This document shows positions 1-8,406 of a stretch of DNA of 64,000 nt, in pieces. Both the position numbers and the translations under genes were made by a program. Where the stretch lies: NCBI GenBank assembly GCA_041665785.1, contig JBAYIE010000015.1:31583-95582 (forward strand). The letters run 5' to 3'. The notes under the pieces were generated by a model. The model ran no database searches, had not been told where the DNA came from, and worked only from the letters and a program-made list of their open reading frames with translations. Within the stretch, counting starts at the first letter, position 1; the number at the start of each line of letters is the position of its first letter. Origin of the DNA: JBAYIE01 sp041665785 (GTDB lineage: Bacteria > Bacteroidota > Bacteroidia > UKL13-3).

Positions 1-419
1 AAATGAAAAATGGAAAAGTATATGTTTCCATGAGTGATAAATTGCTGTTCAAATCCGGAAGCGCCGCTGTAGAAGATAAAGGTAAAGATGCCATCAAAAC
101 GCTGGCCGATGTATTGAATAAAAATCCGGAAATTGATGTGCTGATTGAAGGCCATACCGATAATGTACCGATCAAATCAGCTAAATATCCCGACAACTGG
201 GCTTTGAGTGCCGACCGTGCCTTGAGTATCGTGCGCTTGTTGAGCGATGAAAATGCTGTGAATCCTAAACGGTTGGAAGCAGCCGGCCGCGGAGAATATT
301 ATCCGAAAGCAACCAATGAAACTACAGAAGGTCGCGCAAAAAACAGAAGAACAGAAATTATCCTCTCACCAAAACTGGATGAACTCTATAAGATGATTGA
401 GCAAAACAGAACCCGGTAG
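1..419 (+). CDS. OmpA-family C-terminal domain protein (5' end outside window)
   Basis: The last about 138 codons of an OmpA/MotB-type peptidoglycan-binding domain are present. Visible family marks are LLFKSGSAAV, EGHTDNVP, the NWALSADRALSIV stretch and the closing NRRTEIIL. Such domains anchor the outer membrane or a motor/secretion complex to peptidoglycan. The Met codon at base 3 is probably internal, because the domain begins right at the window edge with no signal peptide. The rest of the protein lies upstream, so the full architecture cannot be judged. Stop TAG at 417-419. Confidence 0.85.
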   Translation, partial: MKNGKVYVSMSDKLLFKSGSAAVEDKGKDAIKTLADVLNKNPEIDVLIEGHTDNVPIKSAKYPDNWALSADRALSIVRLLSDENAVNPKRLEAAGRGEYYPKATNETTEGRAKNRRTEIILSPKLDELYKMIEQNRTR

Positions 420-474
420 GTAATTGTTATTGGTTATTAGTTAATCGTTATTAAGTTATTAAGTTATTGCGTTA

Positions 475-850
475 TTGAGTAATAGTTCGCTGGTTAGCTA
501 CTTCGTACTTCGTAATTCGTAATTATGTAACTATGTAATTGTGTTCGTTCCAATGATAAATTTTCCTTATCCGAAAGCAGTTATTGGTTTTTGAGTACGG
601 GTCATGCGTCTTTGAGTAATAGTTCTCTGGTTAGCTACTTCGCCCTCTTTCGCTGCGCTTCAGCGAGGCAAGTACTTCGTAATTTGTACTTCGTAATTTG
701 TAACTATGTAATTGTGTTCGTTCCAATGATAAATTTTCCTTATCCGAAAGCAGTTATTGGTTTTTAAGTACGGATCATGTGTCTTTGAGTAATAGTTCTC
801 TGGTTAGCTACTTCGTACTTCGTACTTCGTAATTTGTAATTCGTAATTCC
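475..850. repeat. Tandem intergenic repeat, about 2.5 units
   Basis: Three starts of the same unit occur at 475, 612 and 785, each opening with TTGAGTAATAGTTC(G/T)CTGG. Unit 1 (475-611) and unit 2 (612-784) both carry the long shared string around TTCCAATGATAAATTTTCC and CCGAAAGCAGTTATTGG. Unit 3 stops after about 66 bp. Unit 2 is about 36 bp longer because of an extra hairpin-bearing segment near 642-678. Inside the units, TACTTCGTAATT-type short repeats vary in number. Confidence 0.85.
642..678. repeat. Hairpin-bearing insertion inside repeat unit 2
   Basis: Relative to unit 1, unit 2 has an extra 36 bp containing CCTCtttCGCTgcgcttcAGCGAGG, whose CCT/AGG and CGCT/AGCG arms can fold into a hairpin. 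The sequence TACTTCG stands on both sides, as would a short target duplication. It looks like a small palindromic element inserted into a pre-existing repeat. Confidence 0.6.
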
Positions 851-876
851 GTCCACCTTCGCTAAAGCTTCGGCGG
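851..876. repeat. Dispersed palindromic element, copy 1
   Basis: The 26-bp sequence here, with core CTTCGCTAAAGCT and ends (T)CCACC and GGCGG, matches the element at 59585-59610 at 24 of 26 positions. The arms are nearly complementary, so it can form a hairpin. It directly follows the truncated third unit of the tandem repeat. Confidence 0.7.
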
Positions 877-1171
877 ATGATATAATTGTAATTGGTCTCC
901 TGCAACAACAACCTTAAAATCGTGAAAAAGCAATTGATTTAGCTTCAGTTAAAAAACCATCGCGATGAGCTTTCAGGTCTTCGCGGGAATTGGTTATTGG
1001 TTCGGAGATATTCTTCATAAAGGAAAGCTGCAGCGCATTTCCGAATGCGCGATTCATTTTTAGTTAAGGTAATTGAGTTATTGAAAGTCCCGGTATTAAC
1101 GCTGTTTCTTAAAACACAGAAACCCGACATAAAGCAGTTTTTTATCCTGCCAATTGCTCTAAATTTGCCGC

Positions 1172-2419
1172 ATGGACTCAATTCAACGGGGCAAAGGTTC
1201 TGCCTATTATATCGAACTGGAGCATCATTATGGTGCGCATAATTATCATCCGCTGCCTGTAGTACTGGATCGCGGATTGGGGGTATTTATGTGGGACGTA
1301 GAAGGTAAAAAATATTTCGATTTTCTATCTGCATACAGTGCCGTTAACCAGGGTCATTGTCATCCACGCCTGATAAAAGCATTGACTGATCAGGCACAGA
1401 AAATCACATTGACGAGCCGCGCCTTTTACAATAATTTGCTGGGTGAATACGAAAAGTTTATCACGGAATTTTTTGGCTACGATAAAGTATTGCCTGTAAA
1501 CAGTGGTGTTGAAGCCGTCGAAACCGCAATTAAACTGGCACGACGTTGGGGGTATGTGGTAAAACAGATTCCCGAAAATGAGGCCCGGATTGTATTTGTG
1601 GAAGGGAATTTTCACGGCCGCACAATGACTGCTGTATCGGCCTCTACCGATCCTGATTCATTTCAGAATTTTGGCCCGTTTCTGCCGGGCATTTCACGCA
1701 TACCTTACAATGATTTGCAAAGTTTGGAATCCCTGTTCAAATCTGATCCGCATATAACAGGTTTTGTATTTGAACCCATACAGGGTGAAGCCGGCGTTAT
1801 TGTACCTGATGAAGGTTATCTGAAAGGAGTTCGTGAACTTTGCACTCGTTATAAAGTGTTGATGCTGGCCGATGAAGTACAGACCGGATTATGCCGTACC
1901 GGTAAAATGCTGGCCTGTGAACATGAAAACGTAAAACCTGATGTACTGATTCTCGGTAAAGCACTTTCGGGTGGTGTTATTCCGGTTTCTGCAGTACTGG
2001 CTGATGATGCCATTATGCTGACCATTCGTCCGGGTGAACATGGATCCACCTTTGGAGGTAATCCATTGGCCTGTGCAGTTGCTATGGAGGCATTACGTAT
2101 TTTAAAAGAAGAGAAACTGGATGAGAATTCAGAAAAGATGGGTAAACTGTTTCGCAAACGTATGGAAGAACTGATGCAGAAAACATCGCTTATTACTACC
2201 GTACGGGGCAAAGGTTTACTAAACGCTATTGTTGTAAAACCATTCGGCGATAACAAAACAGCCTGGGATATTTGTTTGGCTATGAAAGAAAACGGGTTGC
2301 TGGCCAAACAAACACATGGAGATATCATTCGATTTGCCCCTCCTCTTGTAATCAGCGAGACTGAAATGAATGAGGCTTGTGATATCATTGATAAAACATT
2401 TCTGTCACTTTCTTTATAA
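1172..2419 (+). CDS. rocD: Ornithine--oxo-acid aminotransferase
   Basis: A class III PLP aminotransferase of 415 aa, the normal length. It transfers the delta-amino group of ornithine to 2-oxoglutarate, giving glutamate semialdehyde and glutamate in arginine/proline metabolism. Visible marks are VNSGVEAVETAIK, NFHGRT, the cofactor aspartate in ADEVQTG (D234) and the Schiff-base lysine in LGKALSGG (K263). The N-terminal GAHNYHPLPVV and VNQGHCHP match ornithine rather than acetylornithine aminotransferases. The start codon at 1172 fits the family N-terminus. A semialdehyde dehydrogenase follows 49 bp downstream on the same strand and may form a catabolic pair with it. Confidence 0.93.
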   Translation: MDSIQRGKGSAYYIELEHHYGAHNYHPLPVVLDRGLGVFMWDVEGKKYFDFLSAYSAVNQGHCHPRLIKALTDQAQKITLTSRAFYNNLLGEYEKFITEFFGYDKVLPVNSGVEAVETAIKLARRWGYVVKQIPENEARIVFVEGNFHGRTMTAVSASTDPDSFQNFGPFLPGISRIPYNDLQSLESLFKSDPHITGFVFEPIQGEAGVIVPDEGYLKGVRELCTRYKVLMLADEVQTGLCRTGKMLACEHENVKPDVLILGKALSGGVIPVSAVLADDAIMLTIRPGEHGSTFGGNPLACAVAMEALRILKEEKLDENSEKMGKLFRKRMEELMQKTSLITTVRGKGLLNAIVVKPFGDNKTAWDICLAMKENGLLAKQTHGDIIRFAPPLVISETEMNEACDIIDKTFLSLSL

Positions 2420-2468
2420 ATGAAAAAAGGACTTTGAAATATTCCTGAATACAGCACGTTGCATTTAT

Positions 2469-3836
2469 ATGAGTTTATATACATCTATCAATCCTTACAC
2501 CGGTTTAACTTTAAAATCATTCCCGGACAGAAGCGATGAAGAAATACTGCAACATCTGTTAAAGGCAAAGGAAGCCCAACAAACCTGGAAAACCTTATCG
2601 TTTCATGAACGAAGCAAACCGGTGCTGAAATTAGCCGAACTTATTCGGGAGCAAGCAGATTCACTGGCACTCCTCGCTACTCACGAGATGGGTAAACCCG
2701 TAAAGGAGGCAATGGCTGAAGTATTAAAATGCATTTCCTCCTGTATATATTATGCTGGAAATGCTGAGCAAATATTAAAACCCATTTCTTCCATTTCAGA
2801 TAATCACAAACGGGTAGAAATCCATCATGAGCCCATGGGGGTCATTCTCGGTATCTTTCCATGGAATTTTCCATATTGGCAAATCATCCGGAGTGCTATT
2901 CCGGCTGTAATGGCAGGAAATGCAATGCTCATCAAACCGGCACCCAATACACCACAATCTGCAATGGCATTGCAGCATTTGTTTTATGAAGCCGGATTTC
3001 CCATAGATTTATTGCAAACTGTTCTTGCCAGCAACGAGCAGGTCACCATGTTAATCCGGCATAAATATATTGCTGCCTGTACATTAACCGGAAGCGAGCA
3101 AGCCGGTGCTTCGATTGCTTCACAGGCAGCATTGCAAATAAAAAAATCAGTGCTTGAACTGGGTGGAAGCGATCCTTTTATTGTTATGCACGATGCTGAT
3201 TTACATCAGGCAGCCGAAACGGCAATTACTGCACGTTTTCAGAACAATGGACAAAGCTGTATTGCTTCGAAACGATTTATTTTACATCAGGATATTGCAG
3301 CCAAATTTCTTGAGCTATTCATTGCCCGAATCTCCAAACTAAAACTGGGAGATCCAACGGATGAATCTGTTCAAATTGGTCCCCTCGCCCGTAGAGATTT
3401 GTTGTATAAATTGAAAGAACAAGTGGATGAATCAGTAATTGCTGGTGCGAAAATTATTTACCAGCATCCGGCTGAACCGGTTAAAGGATACTTCTTTCCT
3501 CCAACTGTATTAACTGAGATTCCTTCGCATGCACCGGCTTATAAGGAAGAACTCTTCGGACCTGTGGTTTCAGCCTTTACTTTTACCGATGAAACAGAAG
3601 CAGTTCGTATAGCCAACGATACCACATTCGGTTTAGGCGCAACCGTTTGGACCTCTGATCTCGCCACCGGAAAGCGCATGGCCGAAGCCCTCGAATGCGG
3701 CCAGGTTTTCATCAACGGCCTCGTTAAATCCAATGCACATTTTCCCTTTGGTGGCGTGAAAAGATCAGGATTCGGAAGAGAGTTGGGAGAATGGGGCTTA
3801 AAAGAATTTTGTTCCGTTAAAACCATCTGGCAATAA
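2469..3836 (+). CDS. gabD: NAD(P)-dependent succinate-semialdehyde dehydrogenase family
   Basis: An aldehyde dehydrogenase of 455 aa, matching the short Sad/YneI-like branch of succinate-semialdehyde dehydrogenases. It carries the cofactor-binding lysine (K156 in MLIKPAP), the general base E230 in LELGG and the catalytic cysteine C264 in NNGQSC. The C-terminal FPFGGVKRSGFGRE block is typical. It oxidises a semialdehyde, most likely succinate semialdehyde, to the acid. The position right after rocD makes other amino-acid-derived semialdehydes possible, but it is clearly not the much longer P5C dehydrogenase type. It ends 15 bp from the convergent TonB receptor gene. Confidence 0.85.
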   Translation: MSLYTSINPYTGLTLKSFPDRSDEEILQHLLKAKEAQQTWKTLSFHERSKPVLKLAELIREQADSLALLATHEMGKPVKEAMAEVLKCISSCIYYAGNAEQILKPISSISDNHKRVEIHHEPMGVILGIFPWNFPYWQIIRSAIPAVMAGNAMLIKPAPNTPQSAMALQHLFYEAGFPIDLLQTVLASNEQVTMLIRHKYIAACTLTGSEQAGASIASQAALQIKKSVLELGGSDPFIVMHDADLHQAAETAITARFQNNGQSCIASKRFILHQDIAAKFLELFIARISKLKLGDPTDESVQIGPLARRDLLYKLKEQVDESVIAGAKIIYQHPAEPVKGYFFPPTVLTEIPSHAPAYKEELFGPVVSAFTFTDETEAVRIANDTTFGLGATVWTSDLATGKRMAEALECGQVFINGLVKSNAHFPFGGVKRSGFGRELGEWGLKEFCSVKTIWQ

Positions 3837-3851
3837 CCCCAATCTATTCAC

Positions 3852-6065
3852 TCAGAATTTCCAGATGAGTGTTACAAACAGATTGCGAGTTGCTGCAGGA
3901 AAATACAATCCGGTTGAACTTTTTTGTCCAATCCCGTTCACATCATAGTTCATAATATTTCCCATCGTATTTCCACTGGTTACATATTCTGCATCCGTAA
4001 TATTGTTTATCTGCAATACAATCGATGGAGCACCAACTTTAATCCATTTTTTCAATTCCAGTCCCAATCTAGCATTTACAAAATAAAACTCCTTTATGCT
4101 CAGTTGTTGATCCTGTGTATTGTCGAGGTATTGTTGTGAAACATAATGGCTCATCAGTTCCAGATAAAATAAATCGGAAGGAATCAAACGGATTCCCTGA
4201 TTGATAATCATCGCAGGGGTTAAGGCTGAGGTAGTATTGGTAAAACCAACTCCGACATAGGTAGTATATGCACCTGCCGAATCATAGTATTGCGTCAGGT
4301 TACTGATATTGCTTTTCATAAAGGAGGAGCTATTCATCAACCACAGATAAGCAACCGGTTTCCAGAGCAAATCAATTTCAATGCCCTGGCGATAACTGGC
4401 GGATACGTTTGTTGTAATCGGAATGCCAACGATGTTTAATTGTCCGGTGTTTACAAGTTGATCCGTGAAAGCCATGTGGAATCCATTGACCTGCAGATTC
4501 CATTTCGAATCGTGATAATTAAATCCAAATTCGATATCGCTTACTTTTTCGGGCTTTATATCATTCTGTTTGATATCCTGATGCGGATATTCATCGAGGA
4601 AATAATCAAAACGTGTTGGTTCGCGGGTGGTCATACCAAACATTCCATAGCAACTGAGGTTACTATTCAGATGATACCTCAATCCTGCTTTGGGATTGAT
4701 GAAAAGCCAGCTCATATTTTCAACGGAGAATGTATCGCGGTGAAAAGGAAGGTCTTCTCCTGTATAACTAAATTGTGCGTTGCGCACCTGGAGATCGATC
4801 ATAGCTGAAAGTTTATCCGACACTGCATAATTCAATTTTAAAAAAGCACTAACTTCACGCTTATAACCCGTATTGAAATAGGCCCGATGGTCGGGCAAAA
4901 TTCCGGAAGGTAAAATTCGCGCCCAGTTTACTTCCATAAAATGCTCACTTGAAAATGTATTCGCATGAAATCCTGCGTTAAAATCAATCTTCCCTTTGTT
5001 GTAATAATAGTTGGCAAAGCCTCCTGAAAATTGTTGATTGAGACGATAACTACCAATAGCATCAGTAGTATAGAAAGTATCCTGCCCGGTGATGGCATCC
5101 GGCATGTTCATGTAACCATAGGTATTGTATGAACCGTCGAGGAAATACTGAAACCGTGGAGCATTGCCCTGCACATAATACAAAGATGCAGAAATGCCTG
5201 AATAAGCATTTAAGTTGTACGAGTACTGTAGTTGGTAAAAGTTCTGGGTAAAAGCATCCCGCTCATTGTGGTTAAAATAATTGGTTGTTCTTGATGTATC
5301 CAGTGTTGCCTGGTCAACACCCATATAAGCAAGCGTAGATGCTGCATTGCCAATCATCACATTCATTTTCAAGATAGACTGCTTACCAAAATATCCCCCA
5401 CTCATAAATGCTGATTGGATATGTGAACCTGAGTTTTGGCGATACCCATCGGTCGACAAATCACTCATGCGTGCATAAAACGCAAATTTGTTATCGATGA
5501 GACCCGACTGATATTCAGTGGTGAAACGTTTTGAATTGAACGATCCATACCCGGCATGAACGGTAACTTCCGGTTTATCACTCAACAACTTGGTTTGAAT
5601 ATTAACCGAACCACCGAAGGATGCAGTACCATTGGTAGAAGTTCCAACACCGCGTTGGATTTGAATACTGCCGGCACTGCTTGCCAGATCGGCAAAATTA
5701 TTAAAGAAACTTCCCTGCGATTCGGCATCGTTTACCGGAATACCATTCACGGTCATATTGATGCGCGTTTGGTCAATTCCGCGAATGCGAAAAAATGAAT
5801 AACCAATACCTGTTCCGTTATCGCTGTACATATTGACGGATGGAGTAAAATTAAAAACGGAAGGTAGATCAGCACCGTAATACTGCTCTTCAATTTGTTG
5901 CTGATTCAGTGTTAGCTGCGTAACAGGCATGACGCTTCTGGCGCGTATCCCACTTACAATAACTTCCTGAATTTTCTGCCGTGCGGGCAATGTATCGTTG
6001 CCGGTTTGCGCGTTTACTAAGAATGAACTACAAAGGAACATTCCGGTGATCATGTGCTTACACAT
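3852..6065 (-). CDS. TonB-dependent outer-membrane receptor, probably thiamine uptake
   Basis: A 737-aa outer-membrane receptor with a short signal peptide ending near VNAQ, a plug domain (roughly residues 45-150, with RIRGIDQTRINMTVNGIPVN) and a long beta-barrel ending in the expected aromatic residue (LIWKF). It lacks the carboxypeptidase-like N-terminal domain found in SusC-type receptors. Its leader carries a TPP riboswitch and an intrinsic terminator, so thiamine or its precursors are the likely cargo. This parallels the OMPthi/PnuT system described in Bacteroides thetaiotaomicron. The divergent neighbour is a PnuC-type permease, fitting two-step import across both membranes. Confidence 0.88.
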   Translation of the reverse strand: MCKHMITGMFLCSSFLVNAQTGNDTLPARQKIQEVIVSGIRARSVMPVTQLTLNQQQIEEQYYGADLPSVFNFTPSVNMYSDNGTGIGYSFFRIRGIDQTRINMTVNGIPVNDAESQGSFFNNFADLASSAGSIQIQRGVGTSTNGTASFGGSVNIQTKLLSDKPEVTVHAGYGSFNSKRFTTEYQSGLIDNKFAFYARMSDLSTDGYRQNSGSHIQSAFMSGGYFGKQSILKMNVMIGNAASTLAYMGVDQATLDTSRTTNYFNHNERDAFTQNFYQLQYSYNLNAYSGISASLYYVQGNAPRFQYFLDGSYNTYGYMNMPDAITGQDTFYTTDAIGSYRLNQQFSGGFANYYYNKGKIDFNAGFHANTFSSEHFMEVNWARILPSGILPDHRAYFNTGYKREVSAFLKLNYAVSDKLSAMIDLQVRNAQFSYTGEDLPFHRDTFSVENMSWLFINPKAGLRYHLNSNLSCYGMFGMTTREPTRFDYFLDEYPHQDIKQNDIKPEKVSDIEFGFNYHDSKWNLQVNGFHMAFTDQLVNTGQLNIVGIPITTNVSASYRQGIEIDLLWKPVAYLWLMNSSSFMKSNISNLTQYYDSAGAYTTYVGVGFTNTTSALTPAMIINQGIRLIPSDLFYLELMSHYVSQQYLDNTQDQQLSIKEFYFVNARLGLELKKWIKVGAPSIVLQINNITDAEYVTSGNTMGNIMNYDVNGIGQKSSTGLYFPAATRNLFVTLIWKF

Positions 6066-6088
6066 AATTTATTTATTTGAGTATAAAC

Positions 6089-6115
6089 AAAAACAACAAC
6101 CGGGGCAGGTTGTTG
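6089..6115 (-). terminator. Intrinsic terminator in riboswitch leader (attenuator)
   Basis: On the minus strand, CAACAACC (6115-6108) pairs perfectly with GGTTGTTG (6101-6094) across a 6-nt loop and is followed by five T. It lies between the TPP aptamer and the start codon of the TonB receptor gene, where a transcription-terminating expression platform is expected. The stem is only half G/C, so termination strength is uncertain. Confidence 0.65.
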
Positions 6116-6178
6116 CTGAACTTGTTTAACTACTTGGAAATACCTTTTCAGGTATTGATGGCAAAGCCCGGTGGCTTC

Positions 6179-6261
6179 GTCTTATCCCTTCGCAGGCATT
6201 ATCCCGATCAGGTTCCAAGGGTTTAATCTCAGCTCCGTTTTACCGGTGCACCCCTAAAGAC
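6179..6261 (-). ncRNA. TPP (THI-box) riboswitch
   Basis: Read on the minus strand, this leader has the full set of thiamine-pyrophosphate aptamer signatures in order: GGGGTGC, CTGAGA (6232-6227), ACCC, ACCTGATC (6213-6206), GGATAATGCC and GCGAAGGGA. The closing P1 helix is GTCTT (6261-6257) with AAGAC (6183-6179). Binding of TPP is expected to switch off the downstream receptor gene. The aptamer begins immediately after the predicted promoter. Confidence 0.95.
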
Positions 6262-6265
6262 AGGG

Positions 6266-6297
6266 CAAATGTAACCATAGTTTTATTTATGTTGCAA
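6266..6297 (-). promoter_or_regulatory. Bacteroidota-type promoter of the riboswitch transcript
   Basis: On the minus strand a perfect -7 box TACATTTG (6273-6266) stands 21 bp downstream of TTG (6297-6295). This is within the usual 17-23 bp spacing for Bacteroidota sigma-A promoters and would start transcription at the first bases of the aptamer. Confidence 0.7.
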
Positions 6298-6313
6298 TAA
6301 TTTTTAATTTGAA

Positions 6314-6892
6314 ATGACTATCTCCTTATTGCTTGAAATCTGCGCATCCTTATCCAGCATTGTCTATAGTTTGCTATTGATGCGCGAAAAAATTGCAGGC
6401 TGGTATTTTGGAATTTTGGCCAGTGTTCTCAGTATAATTTTGTTTTATCATACGCGTTTGTATGCACAAAGTCTGATCAGCATTTATTATGCCGGAGTAG
6501 GTGTATATGGTTTGATATATTGGATCCGGGCAAAACAACGACATGAACATATTCACCGGTGGAATGCGATGAGTCATATTAAGTTTATTGCCTTATTTAC
6601 ACTCATCAGTTGTATAACCTATTTTCTGATGAAAACGTATACCGATGCAAGTAGCCCGATGCTGGATGCATTTCTTACGGCATTCGGATTGCTGGCATCC
6701 ATTAAAGAAGCGCGAAAAATATTGAGCAGCTGGGTGTATTGGTTTATCATCAATCTTGGTTCAGCCTGGTTATACTATTCGCAGGATCTGACTGTTTACG
6801 CTATTTTGATGGTGGTGTATGCCGGAATTTGTATTCCCGGGTATCTGAGCTGGTTAAAAATTTATAAGACACATCCAGTAGTAACGGCTTAG
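6314..6892 (+). CDS. pnuT: PnuC/PnuT-family vitamin transporter (probable thiamine permease)
   Basis: A 192-aa inner-membrane protein with about seven hydrophobic helices and PnuC-family marks such as the early helix pair with GWYFGILASVLSIILF and the late WVYWFIINLGSAWLYY. PnuC proteins move nicotinamide riboside or thiamine by facilitated diffusion and metabolic trapping. Thiamine is favoured because the divergent gene is a TPP-riboswitch-controlled TonB receptor. The riboswitch itself lies on the opposite strand and does not precede this gene. Its last bases overlap the convergent menF stop by 4 bp. Nicotinamide riboside remains an alternative cargo. Confidence 0.85.
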   Translation: MTISLLLEICASLSSIVYSLLLMREKIAGWYFGILASVLSIILFYHTRLYAQSLISIYYAGVGVYGLIYWIRAKQRHEHIHRWNAMSHIKFIALFTLISCITYFLMKTYTDASSPMLDAFLTAFGLLASIKEARKILSSWVYWFIINLGSAWLYYSQDLTVYAILMVVYAGICIPGYLSWLKIYKTHPVVTA

Positions 6893-7962
6893 AGCAGATT
6901 TCTCAAGGCATTGAGTTTTCGTTCGGTCTCTTTCCATTCCTCATTAGCTACCGAGTCGGGAGTAATACCTGCACCCGCATATAAAATCACTGCATCATTT
7001 ACCCATTGCAAACAACGTATGTTTACAAACAACCGGGCATTCCCGTTTCCATCTGTCATGCCAATAAAGCCCGAGTAAAACCGGCGCTCCAGATTTTCGT
7101 GTTCCGCAATAAACGACATGGCTTTATCCCGCGGTTCACCACAAACAGCCGGTGTAGGATTCAACTTGTTCAATAACCGGTTCCATTTTTCTTCCTGCTC
7201 CTCCTGTGGAAATGTTCCTTCGAACCATGAACTTAAATGTTGCAGTTCACCTGTAGTGATTGATTCAACTTCAGATTCGTTAAATGTTATGTCCTGCTGT
7301 TGCAACTTTTTCCGGATATAAGATGCGGTAATGGATTGCTCTTGCTTTTCCTTAATGGTCCATGCCCGGTTTTCACTCTGAAGTCTGGTTCCTGCCAAAG
7401 CAACCGTTGACAACTTATGCTCATCCAGAGCCAAAAGTTTCTCAGGCGACGCCCCTGCCCATGTGCCTATACCTGGAATGGAAAAATAATAAACACAAGC
7501 TTCAGGGTAATGTTCGCAAAGTCGAAGAAAATACGCTGCGCGGTTAAATGAATCGGGTACAGCAACTTTCTCAGATCGTGCAGCTACCACTTTATTGAGC
7601 TTTTCCTGCTTCAGGGTTTGGATGGCTTCATTCACATAAGCTGTATAGTGCTCAAGCGAAGCATACCTGTTTTCACCAGACATTTCGGAATCCAGATCAT
7701 CCAACTCCTTATACCATTGATCCTGATAAATCACAGTGTCATTTTTATAGATCAAATTGGCATCAAACAGGTAGGCAAGATTTCCCGCGGCATAAGGAGA
7801 ACAAACAAAGGATGGCTTGCCGGTCTTCAGTTTCATCGGCTTTAATCCGGGTCTTGGAGAGGCATAAAAAAAATACGTATCCTTTTCTCCCGGAAAACGT
7901 ATTGCAGCAAAATAGCTTTTTGTTCCTGAATTAAATCTTTGGTTGAGCTCGTTTAAATCCAT
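6889..7962 (-). CDS. menF: Isochorismate synthase
   Basis: A chorismate-binding enzyme of 357 aa with the MenF/EntC/DhbC-type catalytic C-terminal region. Marks include GASPEKLL, the STVALAGTR strand, TPAVCGEPRDKAM and the ENLERRFYSGFIG block. It converts chorismate to isochorismate, the first step to menaquinone. Length matches other Bacteroidota MenF proteins. It overlaps the upstream MenI-like gene by 32 bp, so the two are translationally linked. A siderophore-type isochorismate synthase is unlikely because no such genes are near. Confidence 0.9.
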   Translation of the reverse strand: MDLNELNQRFNSGTKSYFAAIRFPGEKDTYFFYASPRPGLKPMKLKTGKPSFVCSPYAAGNLAYLFDANLIYKNDTVIYQDQWYKELDDLDSEMSGENRYASLEHYTAYVNEAIQTLKQEKLNKVVAARSEKVAVPDSFNRAAYFLRLCEHYPEACVYYFSIPGIGTWAGASPEKLLALDEHKLSTVALAGTRLQSENRAWTIKEKQEQSITASYIRKKLQQQDITFNESEVESITTGELQHLSSWFEGTFPQEEQEEKWNRLLNKLNPTPAVCGEPRDKAMSFIAEHENLERRFYSGFIGMTDGNGNARLFVNIRCLQWVNDAVILYAGAGITPDSVANEEWKETERKLNALRNLL

Positions 7963-8401
7963 CTTTGCTTACTTCTATTACCGCCATTGTTAAACGACAA
8001 ATACAACATAATCTTTCCTGTTCATCCGTGATCCGAATTTCCCAAACCTGTGTTGTTCTTCCCAAATGAATAGGTTTTGCAGTGCCATAAACAAAACCTC
8101 CTCCCTCATGTGCTGATCGTATATGATTGGCATTGATATCCAGACCAACCGCAGAAAATTTATCCCTGTCAATTACAAGATTCCCTGCCATACTCCCTAC
8201 TGTTTCAGCAAGTACACAATAAGCTCCGCCATTTACAATGCGCAGTGGTTGTACTGTCCGGCGATCAATCGGCATGCGGGCCCGCAGGTATTCGGAAGTA
8301 AGTTCTGTAAACTCCAATCCAATCCAATCCGCCATTGTATTTTCATTACGCTTGTTGATTGCTTCAATGGTATAAACAGAAGGGTCAAATGTATGCTTCA
8401 T
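7931..8401 (-). CDS. menI: PaaI/YdiI-type hotdog thioesterase, probable DHNA-CoA hydrolase (MenI)
   Basis: A 156-aa single-hotdog thioesterase whose sequence follows E. coli YdiI closely (RARMPIDRRTVQP, VLAETVGSMAG, INANHIRSA, KPIHLGR). YdiI-type enzymes release 1,4-dihydroxy-2-naphthoate from its CoA ester in menaquinone synthesis, and the gene overlaps menF. In YdiI the catalytic residues are Q48, H54 and E63. Here the glutamine (Q51) and glutamate (E66) are kept, but the histidine position is asparagine (N57, in VNGGA). Activity may therefore be altered. Another acyl-CoA substrate cannot be excluded. Confidence 0.8.
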   Translation of the reverse strand: MKHTFDPSVYTIEAINKRNENTMADWIGLEFTELTSEYLRARMPIDRRTVQPLRIVNGGAYCVLAETVGSMAGNLVIDRDKFSAVGLDINANHIRSAHEGGGFVYGTAKPIHLGRTTQVWEIRITDEQERLCCICRLTMAVIEVSKDGFKRAQPKI

Positions 8402-8406
8402 GCTAT

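Larger units (their letters stand above)
420..1171. other. Repeat-rich non-coding spacer, no convincing gene
   Basis: This 750-bp stretch between the OmpA-like gene and rocD holds simple GTTATT-type runs (420-474), a tandem repeat (475-850) and a palindromic element (851-876), listed separately. The remaining 270 bp shows no convincing protein. One 47-codon minus-strand frame (914-1057) was noticed but has no recognisable homology. No tRNA-like cloverleaf was seen. Confidence 0.6.

Noticed and set aside
914..1057. 47-codon minus-strand frame beginning MNRAFGNALQLSF
   Set aside because: Somewhat protein-like, but no recognised family, and it lies in a repeat-derived spacer; not enough to call a gene.
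945..1242. Overlapping frames on both strands upstream of rocD
   Set aside because: They contradict each other, have odd composition and overlap the rocD start; chance frames.
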